DNA of 64,000 bases. Origin: G965276675 sp965276675. Its GTDB lineage: Bacteria > Acidobacteriota > Terriglobia > Terriglobales > Acidobacteriaceae. The notes under the pieces are model-generated. The model saw nothing but the letters and a program-made list of their open reading frames with translations. It did no database searches and was not told the origin of the DNA. Made by a program: the position numbers and the translations under genes. Shown one piece after another: positions 16,895-28,530 of the stretch (positions within the stretch are counted from its first letter, which is position 1; the number at the start of each line of letters is the position of its first letter). The stretch covers positions 2,480,001-2,544,000 of the forward strand of contig OZ255624.1 of the NCBI GenBank assembly GCA_965276675.1, read 5' to 3'.

Positions 16895-16979
16895 GCTGTA
16901 TTCTTAGCGCCCCGCACCCTCCCGCTGCCCATCCCGACAGTCAATCATTGCCGTTCCACTCTGGTATATCTGAGAACGC

Positions 16980-18068
16980 ATGGACTACGCTTATCGCCTG
17001 AAGCAGTTGCGTCGTGAGATGGCTGCGGTCTCCGTTCCCGCGCTGCTGATTACACACCTGCCGGATGTTCGATATCTTACCGGCTTCACCGGCTCAAATG
17101 CCGCGCTGGCCCTCTCGGTAAGGCGGGCGGCGCTCTTTACCGACGGCCGCTATACCCTGCAGGCAAAGGAGCAGGTGCAGGCCGCGCGCGTGGTCATCGC
17201 GAAGAGCTCCGTATTGCGCGAAGCATGCGTTGCGTTGGCGGAGAGTGGCGCGGCGCATGCCGGCTTCGATCCGGGACATACCACGGTTGCTGAACTGAAC
17301 GCGATGCGGAGGGCGCTTCCGGCCGCGCAACGTCGCGGGTTCTTCAAGCCTCTGCGCAAACCTTTGGTCTCGACGCTTCGCATGGTGAAAGATGCGGAAG
17401 AGCTGAGATTGATGCGGGAGGCGGCTGCGCTTGGAGTTCAGTTGTTCGAAGAGATTCTCCCAGTGATCGAGGCGGGGATGACGGAGACGGCGATTGCGGC
17501 CGAGCTTGAACACCGTGCGCGGTTGGCGGGTGCGGAGGGCATGTCGTTTGAAACCATCGTTGCGAGCGGACCGCGATCTGCGCTTCCACATGGACATGCG
17601 ACGCAGGCGCGCGTACCCCGGCGAGGATTCGTCACCCTGGACTTCGGTGTTATTCTCAATGGTTATTGCTCAGACATGACGCGCACTGTACACGTTGGCA
17701 GCCCGAGTGCGCGTGAGCGTGATGCGTACCACCACGTACTCGCAGCACAGGAGGCCGCGGTCAACGCCGTAAGAGCGGGCATCTCATGCGGGGAAGTGGA
17801 TGAGGCGGCCCGGAATGTGTTGCGAGCGGGCGGGCTGGCAGAGTTCTTTACGCACTCGACAGGGCACGGGGTCGGCATTGAGATTCACGAGTCGCCGCGC
17901 ATCGCCGTAGGACAGAAGGCGTTGCTAAGCGCCCGTACCGTCATTACCATCGAGCCCGGCGTGTACATCGCGGGTGAGTTTGGTATCCGAATCGAAGACA
18001 TGGTGGTGGTTACGGAGGCTGGCGGCGAGGTGCTTACGCCCGCAACCAAGGCCTGGATAGAGCTCTGA
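16980..18068 (+). CDS. Xaa-Pro aminopeptidase-like M24 metallopeptidase
   Basis: This is a cytoplasmic peptidase of 362 residues. The N-terminal creatinase-like domain (1 to about 130) includes LPDVRYLTGFTGSNAAL. The pita-bread catalytic domain has metal ligands in LDFGVILNGYCSDMTRT (two Asp), HSTGHGVGIEIHE (His), TIEPGVYI (Glu) and GIRIEDMVVV (Glu). It should release N-terminal residues ahead of proline. It lies 45 bases before accB on the same strand, an arrangement I recall from other bacteria (pepQ/papA-accB-accC). Confidence 0.9.
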   Translation: MDYAYRLKQLRREMAAVSVPALLITHLPDVRYLTGFTGSNAALALSVRRAALFTDGRYTLQAKEQVQAARVVIAKSSVLREACVALAESGAAHAGFDPGHTTVAELNAMRRALPAAQRRGFFKPLRKPLVSTLRMVKDAEELRLMREAAALGVQLFEEILPVIEAGMTETAIAAELEHRARLAGAEGMSFETIVASGPRSALPHGHATQARVPRRGFVTLDFGVILNGYCSDMTRTVHVGSPSARERDAYHHVLAAQEAAVNAVRAGISCGEVDEAARNVLRAGGLAEFFTHSTGHGVGIEIHESPRIAVGQKALLSARTVITIEPGVYIAGEFGIRIEDMVVVTEAGGEVLTPATKAWIEL

Positions 18069-18113
18069 GCAAACCGCGACGGACAGAAGAAAGATGGGAA
18101 TGAGACACGACGC

Positions 18114-18656
18114 ATGAATCCAGAAGAGTTGGAAGAACTGAAGCAGTTGATCGTATTTCTGGAGGAGCATCACATCGGCGAATTCGATCTTGAGCGCGGG
18201 GACCTGAAGGTCCGCCTCAAATTTGCCGGAGCCGCGCCACCACTGCACGGCGCTCAACTCGACCTGGCGCAGCTGAGCCATCTGATCGGTGCGGGGCAAC
18301 CACATCCCGCCGCCCCGTTGCCCCTCCCGGTTGGTGCAGTCCAACCCGCACCCGGCTCTGTCCCATCCACCGAATCTGAAGCGGCAGCAGCTTCGCCTGG
18401 CGATGACGAGGAGGGGCTTCACGTGGTGAAGTCACCCATCGTGGGCACCTTTTATGAATCGTCGTCACCCGGTGCTCAAGCTTTTGTGAAGGCTGGCGAC
18501 CAGATCGAGCTAGGGCAGGTGCTCTGCATCGTCGAGGCGATGAAGCTGATGAATGAGATCGAGTCCGATGTGACGGGCGAGATCGTGAAACGTTTTGTTG
18601 CGAACGGCCAGCCTATCGAATATGGACAGCCACTCTTTGCCGTTCGCGCCAGCTAA
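18114..18656 (+). CDS. accB: Biotin carboxyl carrier protein of acetyl-CoA carboxylase
   Basis: It carries carboxybiotin between the carboxylase and transferase halves of acetyl-CoA carboxylase in fatty-acid synthesis. The protein has 180 residues, with an N-terminal helical part, a Pro/Ala-rich linker (about 60-100) and a C-terminal biotinyl domain. The biotinylated lysine is in VEAMKLMNEIESD. The N-terminus LEELKQLIVFLEEHHIGEFDLER is typical. It is followed 7 bases later by accC. Confidence 0.95.
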   Translation: MNPEELEELKQLIVFLEEHHIGEFDLERGDLKVRLKFAGAAPPLHGAQLDLAQLSHLIGAGQPHPAAPLPLPVGAVQPAPGSVPSTESEAAAASPGDDEEGLHVVKSPIVGTFYESSSPGAQAFVKAGDQIELGQVLCIVEAMKLMNEIESDVTGEIVKRFVANGQPIEYGQPLFAVRAS

Positions 18657-18663
18657 GGAAACC

Positions 18664-20040
18664 ATGTTTCGGAAAGTATTGATCGCCAATCGTGGCGAGA
18701 TCGCGCTGCGTGTCATCTGCGCCTGCAAAGAACTGGGTATCCGCACGGTCGCAGTCTATAGCGAGGCCGATCGCAACTCGCTCCACGTCCGCTTTGCAGA
18801 TGAGGCTATCTGCATTGGGCCGCCGCGCTCAGCGGAGAGCTACCTGAACGTGCCGGCTGTGATCAGCGCGGCGGAGATCGCGGATGTTGATGCCATTCAC
18901 CCCGGCTATGGGCTGTTAAGCGAAAATGCTAACTTCGCCGAGGTCTGCCGCGCCTCGAATATTAAATTTATCGGGCCGCCACCAGAGGTCATACGGCTGA
19001 TGGGAGAAAAAGAAAAGGCGCGCATGGCCATGAAAAAGGCCAAGGTGCCAATTCTGCCAGGATCTGAGGGTGTCATTCAGTCCGAGGGCGAGGCGCTGGA
19101 GTGGGCCCGCTCCGTTGGTTTCCCGGTGATTTTGAAGGCCTCCGCCGGCGGCGGCGGTCGCGGCATGCGCGTGATCCGCTCTGAAGCGGAGCTGCCGCAG
19201 CTCTTTCAGGCAGCGCAGACCGAGGCTGCAAACGCCTTTGGCAATGGCGATCTCTACCTCGAAAAATTCATTGAGCAGCCAAGGCATATTGAGTTTCAGG
19301 TGCTGGCGGATGAGCACGGCAGTGTGCTGTCGCTCGGCGAGCGCGAGTGCTCCATCCAGCGGCGCCATCAGAAGCTGATAGAGGAGGCGCCGTCGCTGCA
19401 GGTGACCGCGAAGATGCGGGACGAGATCGGCAAGACGATTCGCCGCTGCCTGGAGCACATCGGCTACCAGAACGCCGGAACCATCGAGTTCCTGATGGAC
19501 GAGGACGGCAAGCTCTATTTCATCGAGATGAACACGCGCATCCAGGTCGAGCATCCAGTGACCGAGATGGTGACGGGAACGGACCTGGTTAAGGCACAGC
19601 TGCGCATCGCCTCCGGCGAAAAGTTGTCGGCCATTCTTCCCGACCCGATCCAGATTCGCGGGCACGCGATCGAGTGCCGTGTGAATGCGGAACATCCGGA
19701 GAAGTTCACCCCGTCGGCCGGCCGCATCACGGCGTTCAACGTGCCGGGCGGCAATGGCGTTCGCGTGGACACAGCGCAGTACGCGGAGGGCTTTGTGCCG
19801 CCGTACTATGACTCGCTGATCGCAAAGCTGATCGTGCATGGCAGGGACCGGGAAGAGGCGATGAACAGGATGGGACGCGCCCTCGAACAGTTTGTAGTCG
19901 AGGGCATTCACACCACGATTCCGCTCCATCGCCGCATCCTGAGCGACCCGGAGTTCCGCGAGGGCAAGTTCGACACCAAATATATGGAGCGGTTCTTCGA
20001 GCGCGAGAAGGAGCGGCGCAGGGAACTGGACGCGATGTAG
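18664..20040 (+). CDS. accC: Biotin carboxylase subunit of acetyl-CoA carboxylase
   Basis: It carboxylates biotin on AccB with ATP and bicarbonate. The protein has 458 residues from the ATG at 18664; the upstream in-frame ATG at 18595 lies inside accB. It begins MFRKVLIANRGEIALRV. The ATP-grasp glycine loop is KASAGGGGRGMRV (about 159-171). The active-site block is FIEMNTRIQVEHPVTEMVTG. The transferase subunits (accA, accD) are not in the window, as is usual. Confidence 0.95.
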   Translation: MFRKVLIANRGEIALRVICACKELGIRTVAVYSEADRNSLHVRFADEAICIGPPRSAESYLNVPAVISAAEIADVDAIHPGYGLLSENANFAEVCRASNIKFIGPPPEVIRLMGEKEKARMAMKKAKVPILPGSEGVIQSEGEALEWARSVGFPVILKASAGGGGRGMRVIRSEAELPQLFQAAQTEAANAFGNGDLYLEKFIEQPRHIEFQVLADEHGSVLSLGERECSIQRRHQKLIEEAPSLQVTAKMRDEIGKTIRRCLEHIGYQNAGTIEFLMDEDGKLYFIEMNTRIQVEHPVTEMVTGTDLVKAQLRIASGEKLSAILPDPIQIRGHAIECRVNAEHPEKFTPSAGRITAFNVPGGNGVRVDTAQYAEGFVPPYYDSLIAKLIVHGRDREEAMNRMGRALEQFVVEGIHTTIPLHRRILSDPEFREGKFDTKYMERFFEREKERRRELDAM

Positions 20041-20069
20041 GGCTGCGCACTTCGGGAGGGCAGTGGCTC

Positions 20070-20585
20070 CTACATCCTGCTAAAGATCTCTGGGAGGGCG
20101 ACCTCGATGCCGCGTTCGGGAATCGAGAAGCGCTCCGTGGCCTCCCACTTGCGAAAGCTGGGCGAGTGGCAGATGTAGCCCATGCGATCCTCCGGGTCGA
20201 CGACCCAGATGTGCTGAATGCCAAAGCGCTGGAAGTCTTCGATGCGCTGCCGCATCTTGGTGAAAGTGTCCTCCGGGGAGAGAATCTCGATGACCAGCAG
20301 AGGCGGCTGGCGCAGGATCGATTCCTGACCCTTGCCGGCGTCGACGACAACCACATCCGGGACGCGAAAGCGGGTATCGGCTACCTGAGTGCGCCAATCG
20401 ACAGTGGTCGTTACCTTCCACGTAGCCTCATTGGAGAGGAAAAGCGCACCCAAAAGAAGTTGTAACCGTGCATGCGAATATTCGCCCACGTTGCGCTCCT
20501 GTACCTCGCCGTCGATATATTCGCGATCCGGACGGTAAGTGGTTTCGAGGTAAATTTCGACGGGTACCAAGGAGATGACGCCCAT
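20070..20585 (-). CDS. Uma2-family (DUF820) putative endonuclease
   Basis: The protein has 171 residues and a restriction-endonuclease-like fold. It has the family pattern EYIDGEVQERNVGEYSHARL, then RVPDVVVVD (Asp), then PPLLVIEILSPEDT (Glu-x-Leu), and ends in the usual beta region. GGAG precedes the ATG. Uma2 proteins are abundant in acidobacteria and cyanobacteria and their role is unknown. It is divergent from thiE. Confidence 0.85.
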   Translation of the reverse strand: MGVISLVPVEIYLETTYRPDREYIDGEVQERNVGEYSHARLQLLLGALFLSNEATWKVTTTVDWRTQVADTRFRVPDVVVVDAGKGQESILRQPPLLVIEILSPEDTFTKMRQRIEDFQRFGIQHIWVVDPEDRMGYICHSPSFRKWEATERFSIPERGIEVALPEIFSRM

Positions 20586-20634
20586 AGATGACTCCTTGGA
20601 GGTACGGTACCACGCCGCGCCTCATACTTGAGAG

Positions 20635-21267
20635 ATGGTCAACATGCCCCACCTTTATCCCATTCTGGATGCTAGCCTGCTTCTGAAACACGGAATTGCG
20701 ATTGAGACGTTCGCGCGCGAGCTGCACGGCGCTGGAGTGCGTTTCCTGCAGTACCGGGATAAGAGTGCAAAGCCAGAGCAGGTCGTGGCAAACGCGCGCG
20801 TTCTGCGCAGGATTTTCCCCGCTCCGGACTGTACCTTGATCCTCAATGACCGCGTGGAGCTCTGCGGACCTGTCTGCTTCGACGGTGTGCACTTGGGGCA
20901 GGGCGACATGGCTGCGACAGAGGCGCGTGCGCGACTCGGCGGGGAGTTGCTGCTAGGAGTCTCGACGCACACACCAGAGCAAGTGAAAGCGGCCGACGCA
21001 GGGCCGGCAGACTACCTCGCCATTGGGCCGGTCTACGCGACAGGCTCTAAGGAGAATCCCGACCCGGTCGTCGGCCTCGCCGGTGTGCGTTCCGCGCGTA
21101 CGCTGACCAGAAAGCCGCTGGTGGCTATTGGCGGCATCACCCGCGCAAACTGCGGGGCGGTCCTGGAGGCTGGCGCCGATGCTGTTGCAGTGATCTCAGA
21201 GCTACTGCCGCGCGCTGGTTTGACGACAGCCGAGGTCGTCCGAGACTTTCTCTCGCTTTTCCGGTAG
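20635..21267 (+). CDS. thiE: Thiamine-phosphate synthase
   Basis: It joins the pyrimidine and thiazole halves of thiamine. The protein has 210 residues and a TIM-barrel fold. Diagnostic blocks in order are QYRDKSAKPEQ, LILNDRVELC, FDGVHLGQGDM, GVSTHTPEQVKAA, YLAIGPVYATGSKE and PLVAIGGITRANC. TenI, a relative, usually lacks the complete set, so ThiE is favoured. The window contains no other thiamine gene and no THI-box was seen upstream. A permease gene follows 13 bases later. Confidence 0.88.
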   Translation: MVNMPHLYPILDASLLLKHGIAIETFARELHGAGVRFLQYRDKSAKPEQVVANARVLRRIFPAPDCTLILNDRVELCGPVCFDGVHLGQGDMAATEARARLGGELLLGVSTHTPEQVKAADAGPADYLAIGPVYATGSKENPDPVVGLAGVRSARTLTRKPLVAIGGITRANCGAVLEAGADAVAVISELLPRAGLTTAEVVRDFLSLFR

Positions 21268-21280
21268 AACATACTCCTAA

Positions 21281-22891
21281 GTGTCCACTGAAATCCAAAC
21301 AACCCCGGGGAAAGCTGCAGCGCCTGGCGATGCTGGGCTCGCAAGCGATCCCGGCATGACCGCTACGGCCAATCAAGACAAGCTCGTGAAGGGGCTGGGG
21401 CTGTTTAGCGCGACCGCCCTGGTGGTCGGCTCGATGATCGGCTCCGGCATCTTTATCGTCGCTGCGGACATTGGCCGGGGTGTGGACTCGCCGGCGCTCT
21501 TTATTGGCGCCTGGGTCGTAACCGCGGTTATGACGATCATTGGCGCGCTCTCCTATGGCGAGCTGGCCGCGATGATGCCGCGTGCAGGCGGGCAATATGT
21601 ATATCTGCGCGAGGCGCTCGGGCCGATGTGGGGATTTCTCTACGGATGGACGCTCTTTCTTGTCATCCAGACTGGAACCATAGCAGCCGTCGGCGTGGCC
21701 TTTGGCAAGTTTCTCGGCGTCTTCTTTCCCTCCGTTTCGGCCTCGCACTGGTTATGGCATATGGGCCACGTGCCGCCGATCCGCATTGGGCCCATGGTGC
21801 TGGGCAACATGGAGATAGGCCTGAACACGGCAAATCTGGCCGCGATCCTGGTCATCGCGACTGTGACCGCGATCAACGTGCGCGGGGTCAAGACCGGCGC
21901 TCTGGTGCAGAACATCTTCACCACGGCCAAGACCGCGGCGCTGCTCGGCCTGATCGTCTTCGGCTTTGCGCTCGGCCTCAATCCGGCCACCCTGGCGCAG
22001 AACTTCGGCGCGGGCTGGCATGCCTTCTGGCATAACGCTTCGCTTGCGACGCTCCATCCCGTGCAAGTTGGGGTCGGCGGCCCGATCGCGATGGTCGGTC
22101 TGTTCACGATCCTTGCCGTGGTGCAGGTGGGCTCGCTCTTCTCCGCGGACGCCTGGAATAACGTCACGTTCACAGCCGGAGAGGTGCGCAACCCTAGCCG
22201 CAACCTGCCGCTTTCACTCGCGATCGGCACGGGTCTGGTGCTGGGGATCTATATCCTGGCCAACTTCGTCTACCTCAATGTTCTGCCGCTCTACGGCGAT
22301 CCGCACGGCGCGACGATCTTCGCCCGCGGCATCCAGTACGCGTCTGAGGACCGGGTGGGCACGGCGGTGCTGGAACAGATCTTCCATTCCTACGGCGCTT
22401 ACCTGATGGCCGGCGCCATCCTGATCTCGACCTTCGGCTGCGCGAATGGCATGGCCCTCGCGGGTGCGCGCGTCTACTACGCGATGAGCCAAGACGGGCT
22501 TTTCTTCAAGTCCGTCGGGCGGCTGCACCCCCGGTTCAAGACCCCGGCTTTTTCTTTGGTGCTGCAGGCGCTTTGGACCAGCCTGCTTTGCCTCTCCGGC
22601 TCGTATGGCCAGCTGCTCGATTTCACGATCTTTGCCGCACTGCTCTTTTATATCCTGACCATCGGCAGCCTGTTTGTTCTGCGCGTCCGACGGCCGGATG
22701 CGCCGCGACCGTACAAGGCCTTTGGCTACCCCGTGCTACCGGCGATTTACATCCTTATGGCGGTCTGGATCTGCCTGGTGCTGCTGCGCTACAAACCGCA
22801 GTACACCTGGCCCGGTCTGATCATTGTTCTGCTCGGCGTGCCGGTCTATATGATCTGGAGTCGCCGGAACCGTGAGACTCCCGTAGTATGA
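21281..22891 (+). CDS. APC-family amino acid permease
   Basis: This is a 536-residue inner-membrane transporter with about twelve helices. The family glycine loop of TM1 is VVGSMIGSGIFIVAADI (about 47-63). The start is a GTG, and the first 40 residues are hydrophilic. It should import amino acids or related amines by cation symport or exchange. The substrate cannot be read from the sequence. It is the first of two unrelated-in-detail APC permeases in tandem. Confidence 0.88.
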   Translation: MSTEIQTTPGKAAAPGDAGLASDPGMTATANQDKLVKGLGLFSATALVVGSMIGSGIFIVAADIGRGVDSPALFIGAWVVTAVMTIIGALSYGELAAMMPRAGGQYVYLREALGPMWGFLYGWTLFLVIQTGTIAAVGVAFGKFLGVFFPSVSASHWLWHMGHVPPIRIGPMVLGNMEIGLNTANLAAILVIATVTAINVRGVKTGALVQNIFTTAKTAALLGLIVFGFALGLNPATLAQNFGAGWHAFWHNASLATLHPVQVGVGGPIAMVGLFTILAVVQVGSLFSADAWNNVTFTAGEVRNPSRNLPLSLAIGTGLVLGIYILANFVYLNVLPLYGDPHGATIFARGIQYASEDRVGTAVLEQIFHSYGAYLMAGAILISTFGCANGMALAGARVYYAMSQDGLFFKSVGRLHPRFKTPAFSLVLQALWTSLLCLSGSYGQLLDFTIFAALLFYILTIGSLFVLRVRRPDAPRPYKAFGYPVLPAIYILMAVWICLVLLRYKPQYTWPGLIIVLLGVPVYMIWSRRNRETPVV

Positions 22892-22960
22892 GGAATTCCC
22901 AGCACGGGCAGTCCCGGCGACGCCGAAGCCTGCTGTTCACGTTCCATCGGAGGATCATCG

Positions 22961-24502
22961 TTGGCCAGACTCTTCGCAACTAAGCCCCTCTCGTCGCTCA
23001 TGCAAGAGGCGACCGAAGAGGGGGAGAACACTCTTAAGCGTTCGCTCGGCCCGCTGAACCTGATTACGCTCGGCATCGGTGCGATCGTGGGCGCAGGCAT
23101 CTTCGTGCTGACGGGCCAGGCGGCTGCGCTGCATGCCGGTCCGGCGATCGCTCTGAGTTTCGTGCTCGCTGGCATCACCTGCGCCTTTGCCGGGCTGTGC
23201 TATGCGGAGTTCGCGTCCATTATCCCGATTGCCGGATCGGCCTACACATACGGGTATGCGACGCTGGGCGAGTTGGTGGCCTGGATTATTGGCTGGGACT
23301 TGGTGCTGGAGTACGCCTTCGGCGCGGCAACCGTGGCTTCGGGATGGTCGGGCTACTTTGTCAGCCTGCTGCAGCAGTTACACATTTATCTGCCACCGCA
23401 GATCACGACGACCTATGGCAACGTGCTCTACTTCTACCACGCCAAGTGGCAGTCGTCGGCTTCCATCCCCGCGGGTGTCAATCTGGCGGGATTGCAGCAT
23501 GTCACCGGCGTCTTCAACTTGGTCGCCTTTCTAGCGATCCTCGCCATCACCGTGGTCCTGGTGATTGGCATCCAGGAATCGGCAAATCTCAACACCGCGA
23601 TCGTCATTATCAAGCTGGCCATTGTTGGGGTCTTCCTCTTTCTCGGAATCGGCTTCTTGTTGAAGCACCCGGAGCTGGCGCGGATGAACTGGCATCCCTT
23701 TATCCCGCCCAAGGCACCAAATGGGGAGTTCGGATACTCGGGTATCGCCCGAGGCGCCGCCTCCGTCTTCTTTGCTTATATCGGTTTCGACGCGGTGTCT
23801 ACGGCGGCGCAGGAGGCGAAGAACCCGAAGCGCGACATGCCTATCGGCATCTTGGGATCGCTGGTGGTGTGCACCGTACTCTACATCCTGGTCTCGCTGA
23901 CCCTGACCGGCCTGGTGAGCTACAAGGCACTTGACGTAGCAGAGCCTATCGCTGTGGGCGTAGATGTTACAGGCGTGACCTGGGGCAGCTTACTGGTCAA
24001 GATCGGCGCGGTCTTCGGTCTGGCGACCGTCATGCTGGTCATGCTGTTGGGCCAATCACGGGTCTTCTTCTCCATGTCAAAAGATGGGCTGCTGCCGCAC
24101 TGGGCGAGCGCGATCCACCCTAAGTTCCGGACGCCATGGATCTCCAACATCATTGTCGGCAGCATCGTTGCGTTTTTGCCCGCGCTACTGCCCATCGACC
24201 GGCTCTCGGAGTTGGTGAACATGGGCACGCTGCTGGCGTTTACTATCGTCTGTGCCGGTGTGTGGATCCTGCGCCGGAGGCATCCCGATCTCCCGCGGCC
24301 ATTCAAGACGCCACTGGTGCCGCTGGTCCCCATTCTCGGCATTATCAGCGCTCTTTATCTAATGGTCAGCCTGCCGTTGCTTACCTGGATCGTGGTAGTG
24401 ATCTGGCTTGTTGTCGGTCTAATCATCTACTTCGGTTACTCCACTAAGCACAGCAAGGTGCAGAAGATGTCAGCGTCTGCCACAACCGGCCGGTCCGTAT
24501 AG
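22961..24502 (+). CDS. APC-family cationic amino acid transporter-like permease
   Basis: The protein has 513 residues and about 12-14 helices, with a TTG start behind a GGAGGATC site. The N-terminal ESLMQE-like segment (SSLMQEATEEGENTLKRSLG) and the loop IGAIVGAGIFVLTGQAAAL are typical of the CAT/YfnA branch of APC transporters. FVLAGITCAFAGLCYAEFAS follows. It probably takes up amino acids. It follows the first permease by 69 bases on the same strand and may be co-transcribed. Confidence 0.88.
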   Translation: MARLFATKPLSSLMQEATEEGENTLKRSLGPLNLITLGIGAIVGAGIFVLTGQAAALHAGPAIALSFVLAGITCAFAGLCYAEFASIIPIAGSAYTYGYATLGELVAWIIGWDLVLEYAFGAATVASGWSGYFVSLLQQLHIYLPPQITTTYGNVLYFYHAKWQSSASIPAGVNLAGLQHVTGVFNLVAFLAILAITVVLVIGIQESANLNTAIVIIKLAIVGVFLFLGIGFLLKHPELARMNWHPFIPPKAPNGEFGYSGIARGAASVFFAYIGFDAVSTAAQEAKNPKRDMPIGILGSLVVCTVLYILVSLTLTGLVSYKALDVAEPIAVGVDVTGVTWGSLLVKIGAVFGLATVMLVMLLGQSRVFFSMSKDGLLPHWASAIHPKFRTPWISNIIVGSIVAFLPALLPIDRLSELVNMGTLLAFTIVCAGVWILRRRHPDLPRPFKTPLVPLVPILGIISALYLMVSLPLLTWIVVVIWLVVGLIIYFGYSTKHSKVQKMSASATTGRSV

Positions 24503-24557
24503 CAAGAGCAAAAATGTAGGCTCGTCTTCGACCTCCTTTGTTGCGTGGATGGTTCTG

Positions 24558-25034
24558 CTAGAACCTTCCCCTGGCGAAGCGGCGCACCAACTCCGTTGTT
24601 ACTCCATAGACCAGGTGCGTTGCCGCCTCACTGGTGTGTTCTCGCGGCACCTGCTTTGATGGAGGGGCGGAGAGTCCCAGCGCCGGTAAGGTCGATTCAT
24701 GCGTGCCCAACAGCAGGGCGGCGGCGAAGGCGGAGCCCGCACCGGCGGTGATCAAGGGCAGATACTCCGCCGCAGCGCCATAGGCTGCTCCAGTAAGCGT
24801 CCCGAAGGTGTAGTGGATCCACTGCTTGGCTGACTCTTTTTCACTGCGGTTGAGCGATCGTTCGGCGACCCGCTGAGCCAGCACTGCCGGCGGTGCTGGC
24901 TGCCCTTCCGTCCGGGGCGGATAGAGCTCCTCCGCAACCGCCTTTGCTGCCGACCCTAGAAGGCCCCCGAGGGCTCCCGCTGCAAGCCCCTTGAGTACGC
25001 ATGGGCGCTGTCCCGTGAAGTGGTCCACTTTCAT
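24558..25034 (-). CDS. YagU-like (DUF1440) membrane-associated protein
   Basis: The protein has 158 residues. A glycine/alanine-rich hydrophobic segment near the start (GLAAGALGGLLGSAAKAVAE) and a second block (HYTFGTLTGAAYGAAAEYLP) match the YagU/DUF1440 pattern. It ends with HLVYGVTTELVRR. It is likely an inner-membrane protein; YagU has been linked to acid tolerance in E. coli, but that role is only by analogy. It lies downstream of recQ on the same strand, 158 bases away. Confidence 0.7.
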   Translation of the reverse strand: MKVDHFTGQRPCVLKGLAAGALGGLLGSAAKAVAEELYPPRTEGQPAPPAVLAQRVAERSLNRSEKESAKQWIHYTFGTLTGAAYGAAAEYLPLITAGAGSAFAAALLLGTHESTLPALGLSAPPSKQVPREHTSEAATHLVYGVTTELVRRFARGRF

Positions 25035-25192
25035 ATCTACATGGATGCAATCCGGGCCGGGGAGCTAGGCAGCGTGTGCTGGTTCAGGCTATCTATCCGT
25101 TTGGAGCAACAGATTTGCCTGGACGAAGCGGTGTTTCCACAGATAAGGGGGCGCTATGTTTTGTGTCCGGCGGTCGCTCAGGATGGCGAATC

Positions 25193-27349
<2,157 letters not shown>

Positions 27350-27418
27350 GGAGTTCTCCATCCATGTTCGCATGCCGAAAGCCCCCGCTGATATGAACCG
27401 CTGCTGTGTCCGATAGCT

Positions 27419-27580
27419 TTACGCCCGAAGCGCTTCTCCGGTACAGCCCGGGTGTTTGCAATCACACGCCAGCGCTGTCTTGCCTTTGCTGTCTTCGCAG
27501 ATGGTGCTGCAGTAGCTTTCGCCCTTTTGTACGGTGCAGCTGCAGAGTTCGTGCTTGCACTTGTGCGTTTCGTTGGCCAT
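27419..27580 (-). CDS. Bacterial metallothionein-like protein
   Basis: This is a 53-residue cysteine-rich protein with an AGGAGAG site. Eight cysteines are arranged as CKHELCSC, YCSTIC and ACDCKHPGC, with intervening histidines and lysines. That is the layout of SmtA-type bacterial metallothioneins, which bind zinc or cadmium through a Cys/His cluster. The gene is too short for many annotation filters. It is downstream of no operon and divergent from the antiporter genes. Confidence 0.8.
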   Translation of the reverse strand: MANETHKCKHELCSCTVQKGESYCSTICEDSKGKTALACDCKHPGCTGEALRA

Positions 27581-27784
27581 GATCTCTCCTCTTAGTTTGA
27601 GACACCTGCCCCGGCTGGGAGGGCAAGATACAGTGTCCGTAAATGTTCTTACGCTTCCGTTGGATGCATCCGGGGTAGGCCCGGGTGTGTGCCCTCGCAT
27701 TGCAGGCGATGCTGTTGCTCCGTGGAATACCCACGCTGGGCACGTACATCTCTGGTTGGCCATTCTGCCTCTCAACTCTGGCAT

Positions 27785-28282
27785 ATGGGTCTGCTGAAGG
27801 AAGCGCGAGCGTTCGTGGTGAGCACGGCGGTGTTGTTCCTGGTGTGGGCGCTGCTGACGGGCGGCTTCCGCGGGCAGGAATCCATCATGGGCGTGGGAGC
27901 AGCGGTGGTCTCCTCGCTGCTGTTCCTGCTGGTGCGCCGCTGCTCGGGGAACATTTTTTGCCCGACTGCCAAGGAGCTGGCGGAGGCTTGGCGGATTCCC
28001 TGGTATGTGCTGACCGGAAGCTGGCAGGTAACGGTGGTGCTCATGCGGGATCTGCTCGGGATTGAGCGCGCTGGCTCGCACTTTCGCTCGGTAGCCTTCG
28101 AGGACCGAGGCGAGTCGAAGGTTCGGCAGCAGACACGCGCGGCTTTGGCGACGGCGTACACCTCCATTACGCCGAGTTCGATTGTGATTGGGGTGGACCG
28201 GAAGCGGGGGCAGTTGCTGTTTCATGAGCTGCGGCGTGAGAAGGTGTCGATCATGACTAAGAACTTGGGAGCTCGCCCTTGA
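27785..28282 (+). CDS. mrpE: Cation/proton antiporter subunit E (MrpE/MbhA type)
   Basis: This is the first gene of a seven-gene operon. The protein has 165 residues. Two N-terminal membrane segments (VLFLVWALLTGGF and VVSSLLFLLVRR) are followed by a cytoplasmic domain with AYTSITPSSIVIGVD, the conserved block of the family. The ATG at 27785 is taken over upstream in-frame codons because the MGLLKEARAF start gives normal MrpE length. The stop overlaps the TTG of the next gene. Confidence 0.88.
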   Translation: MGLLKEARAFVVSTAVLFLVWALLTGGFRGQESIMGVGAAVVSSLLFLLVRRCSGNIFCPTAKELAEAWRIPWYVLTGSWQVTVVLMRDLLGIERAGSHFRSVAFEDRGESKVRQQTRAALATAYTSITPSSIVIGVDRKRGQLLFHELRREKVSIMTKNLGARP

Positions 28283-28530
28283 ACGTGTGGATGCTGGCCA
28301 GCATCGGTGTCGGCGCGTGCCTGATTCCGTGCGCGGATATGAGCCTGCGCGGCTCGCCGGAGCGGCGCCTGGTAGGCGTGGAGATGGCCGGGGTCCTGAT
28401 GCCGATCGAGCTGGTACTGCTGACGCTCGGTTATCAGCGGCTGCCCTTTATCGATCTGCCGTTGACGCTGGCCATGCTGGCGTTTGGCGCGGGGCTGGTC
28501 TTTGCGCGCTTTCTGGAGAAGCACCTATGA
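28279..28530 (+). CDS. mrpF: Cation/proton antiporter subunit F (MrpF/MbhB type)
   Basis: This is an 83-residue membrane subunit with three hydrophobic segments (VWMLASIGVGACLIP, VEMAGVLMPIELVLLTLG and LPLTLAMLAFGAGLVFARFL). The TTG start overlaps the stop of subunit E by 4 bases, and its own stop overlaps the next ATG. Sequence identity of F subunits is weak; size, topology and position between E and G support the call. Confidence 0.8.
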   Translation: MNVWMLASIGVGACLIPCADMSLRGSPERRLVGVEMAGVLMPIELVLLTLGYQRLPFIDLPLTLAMLAFGAGLVFARFLEKHL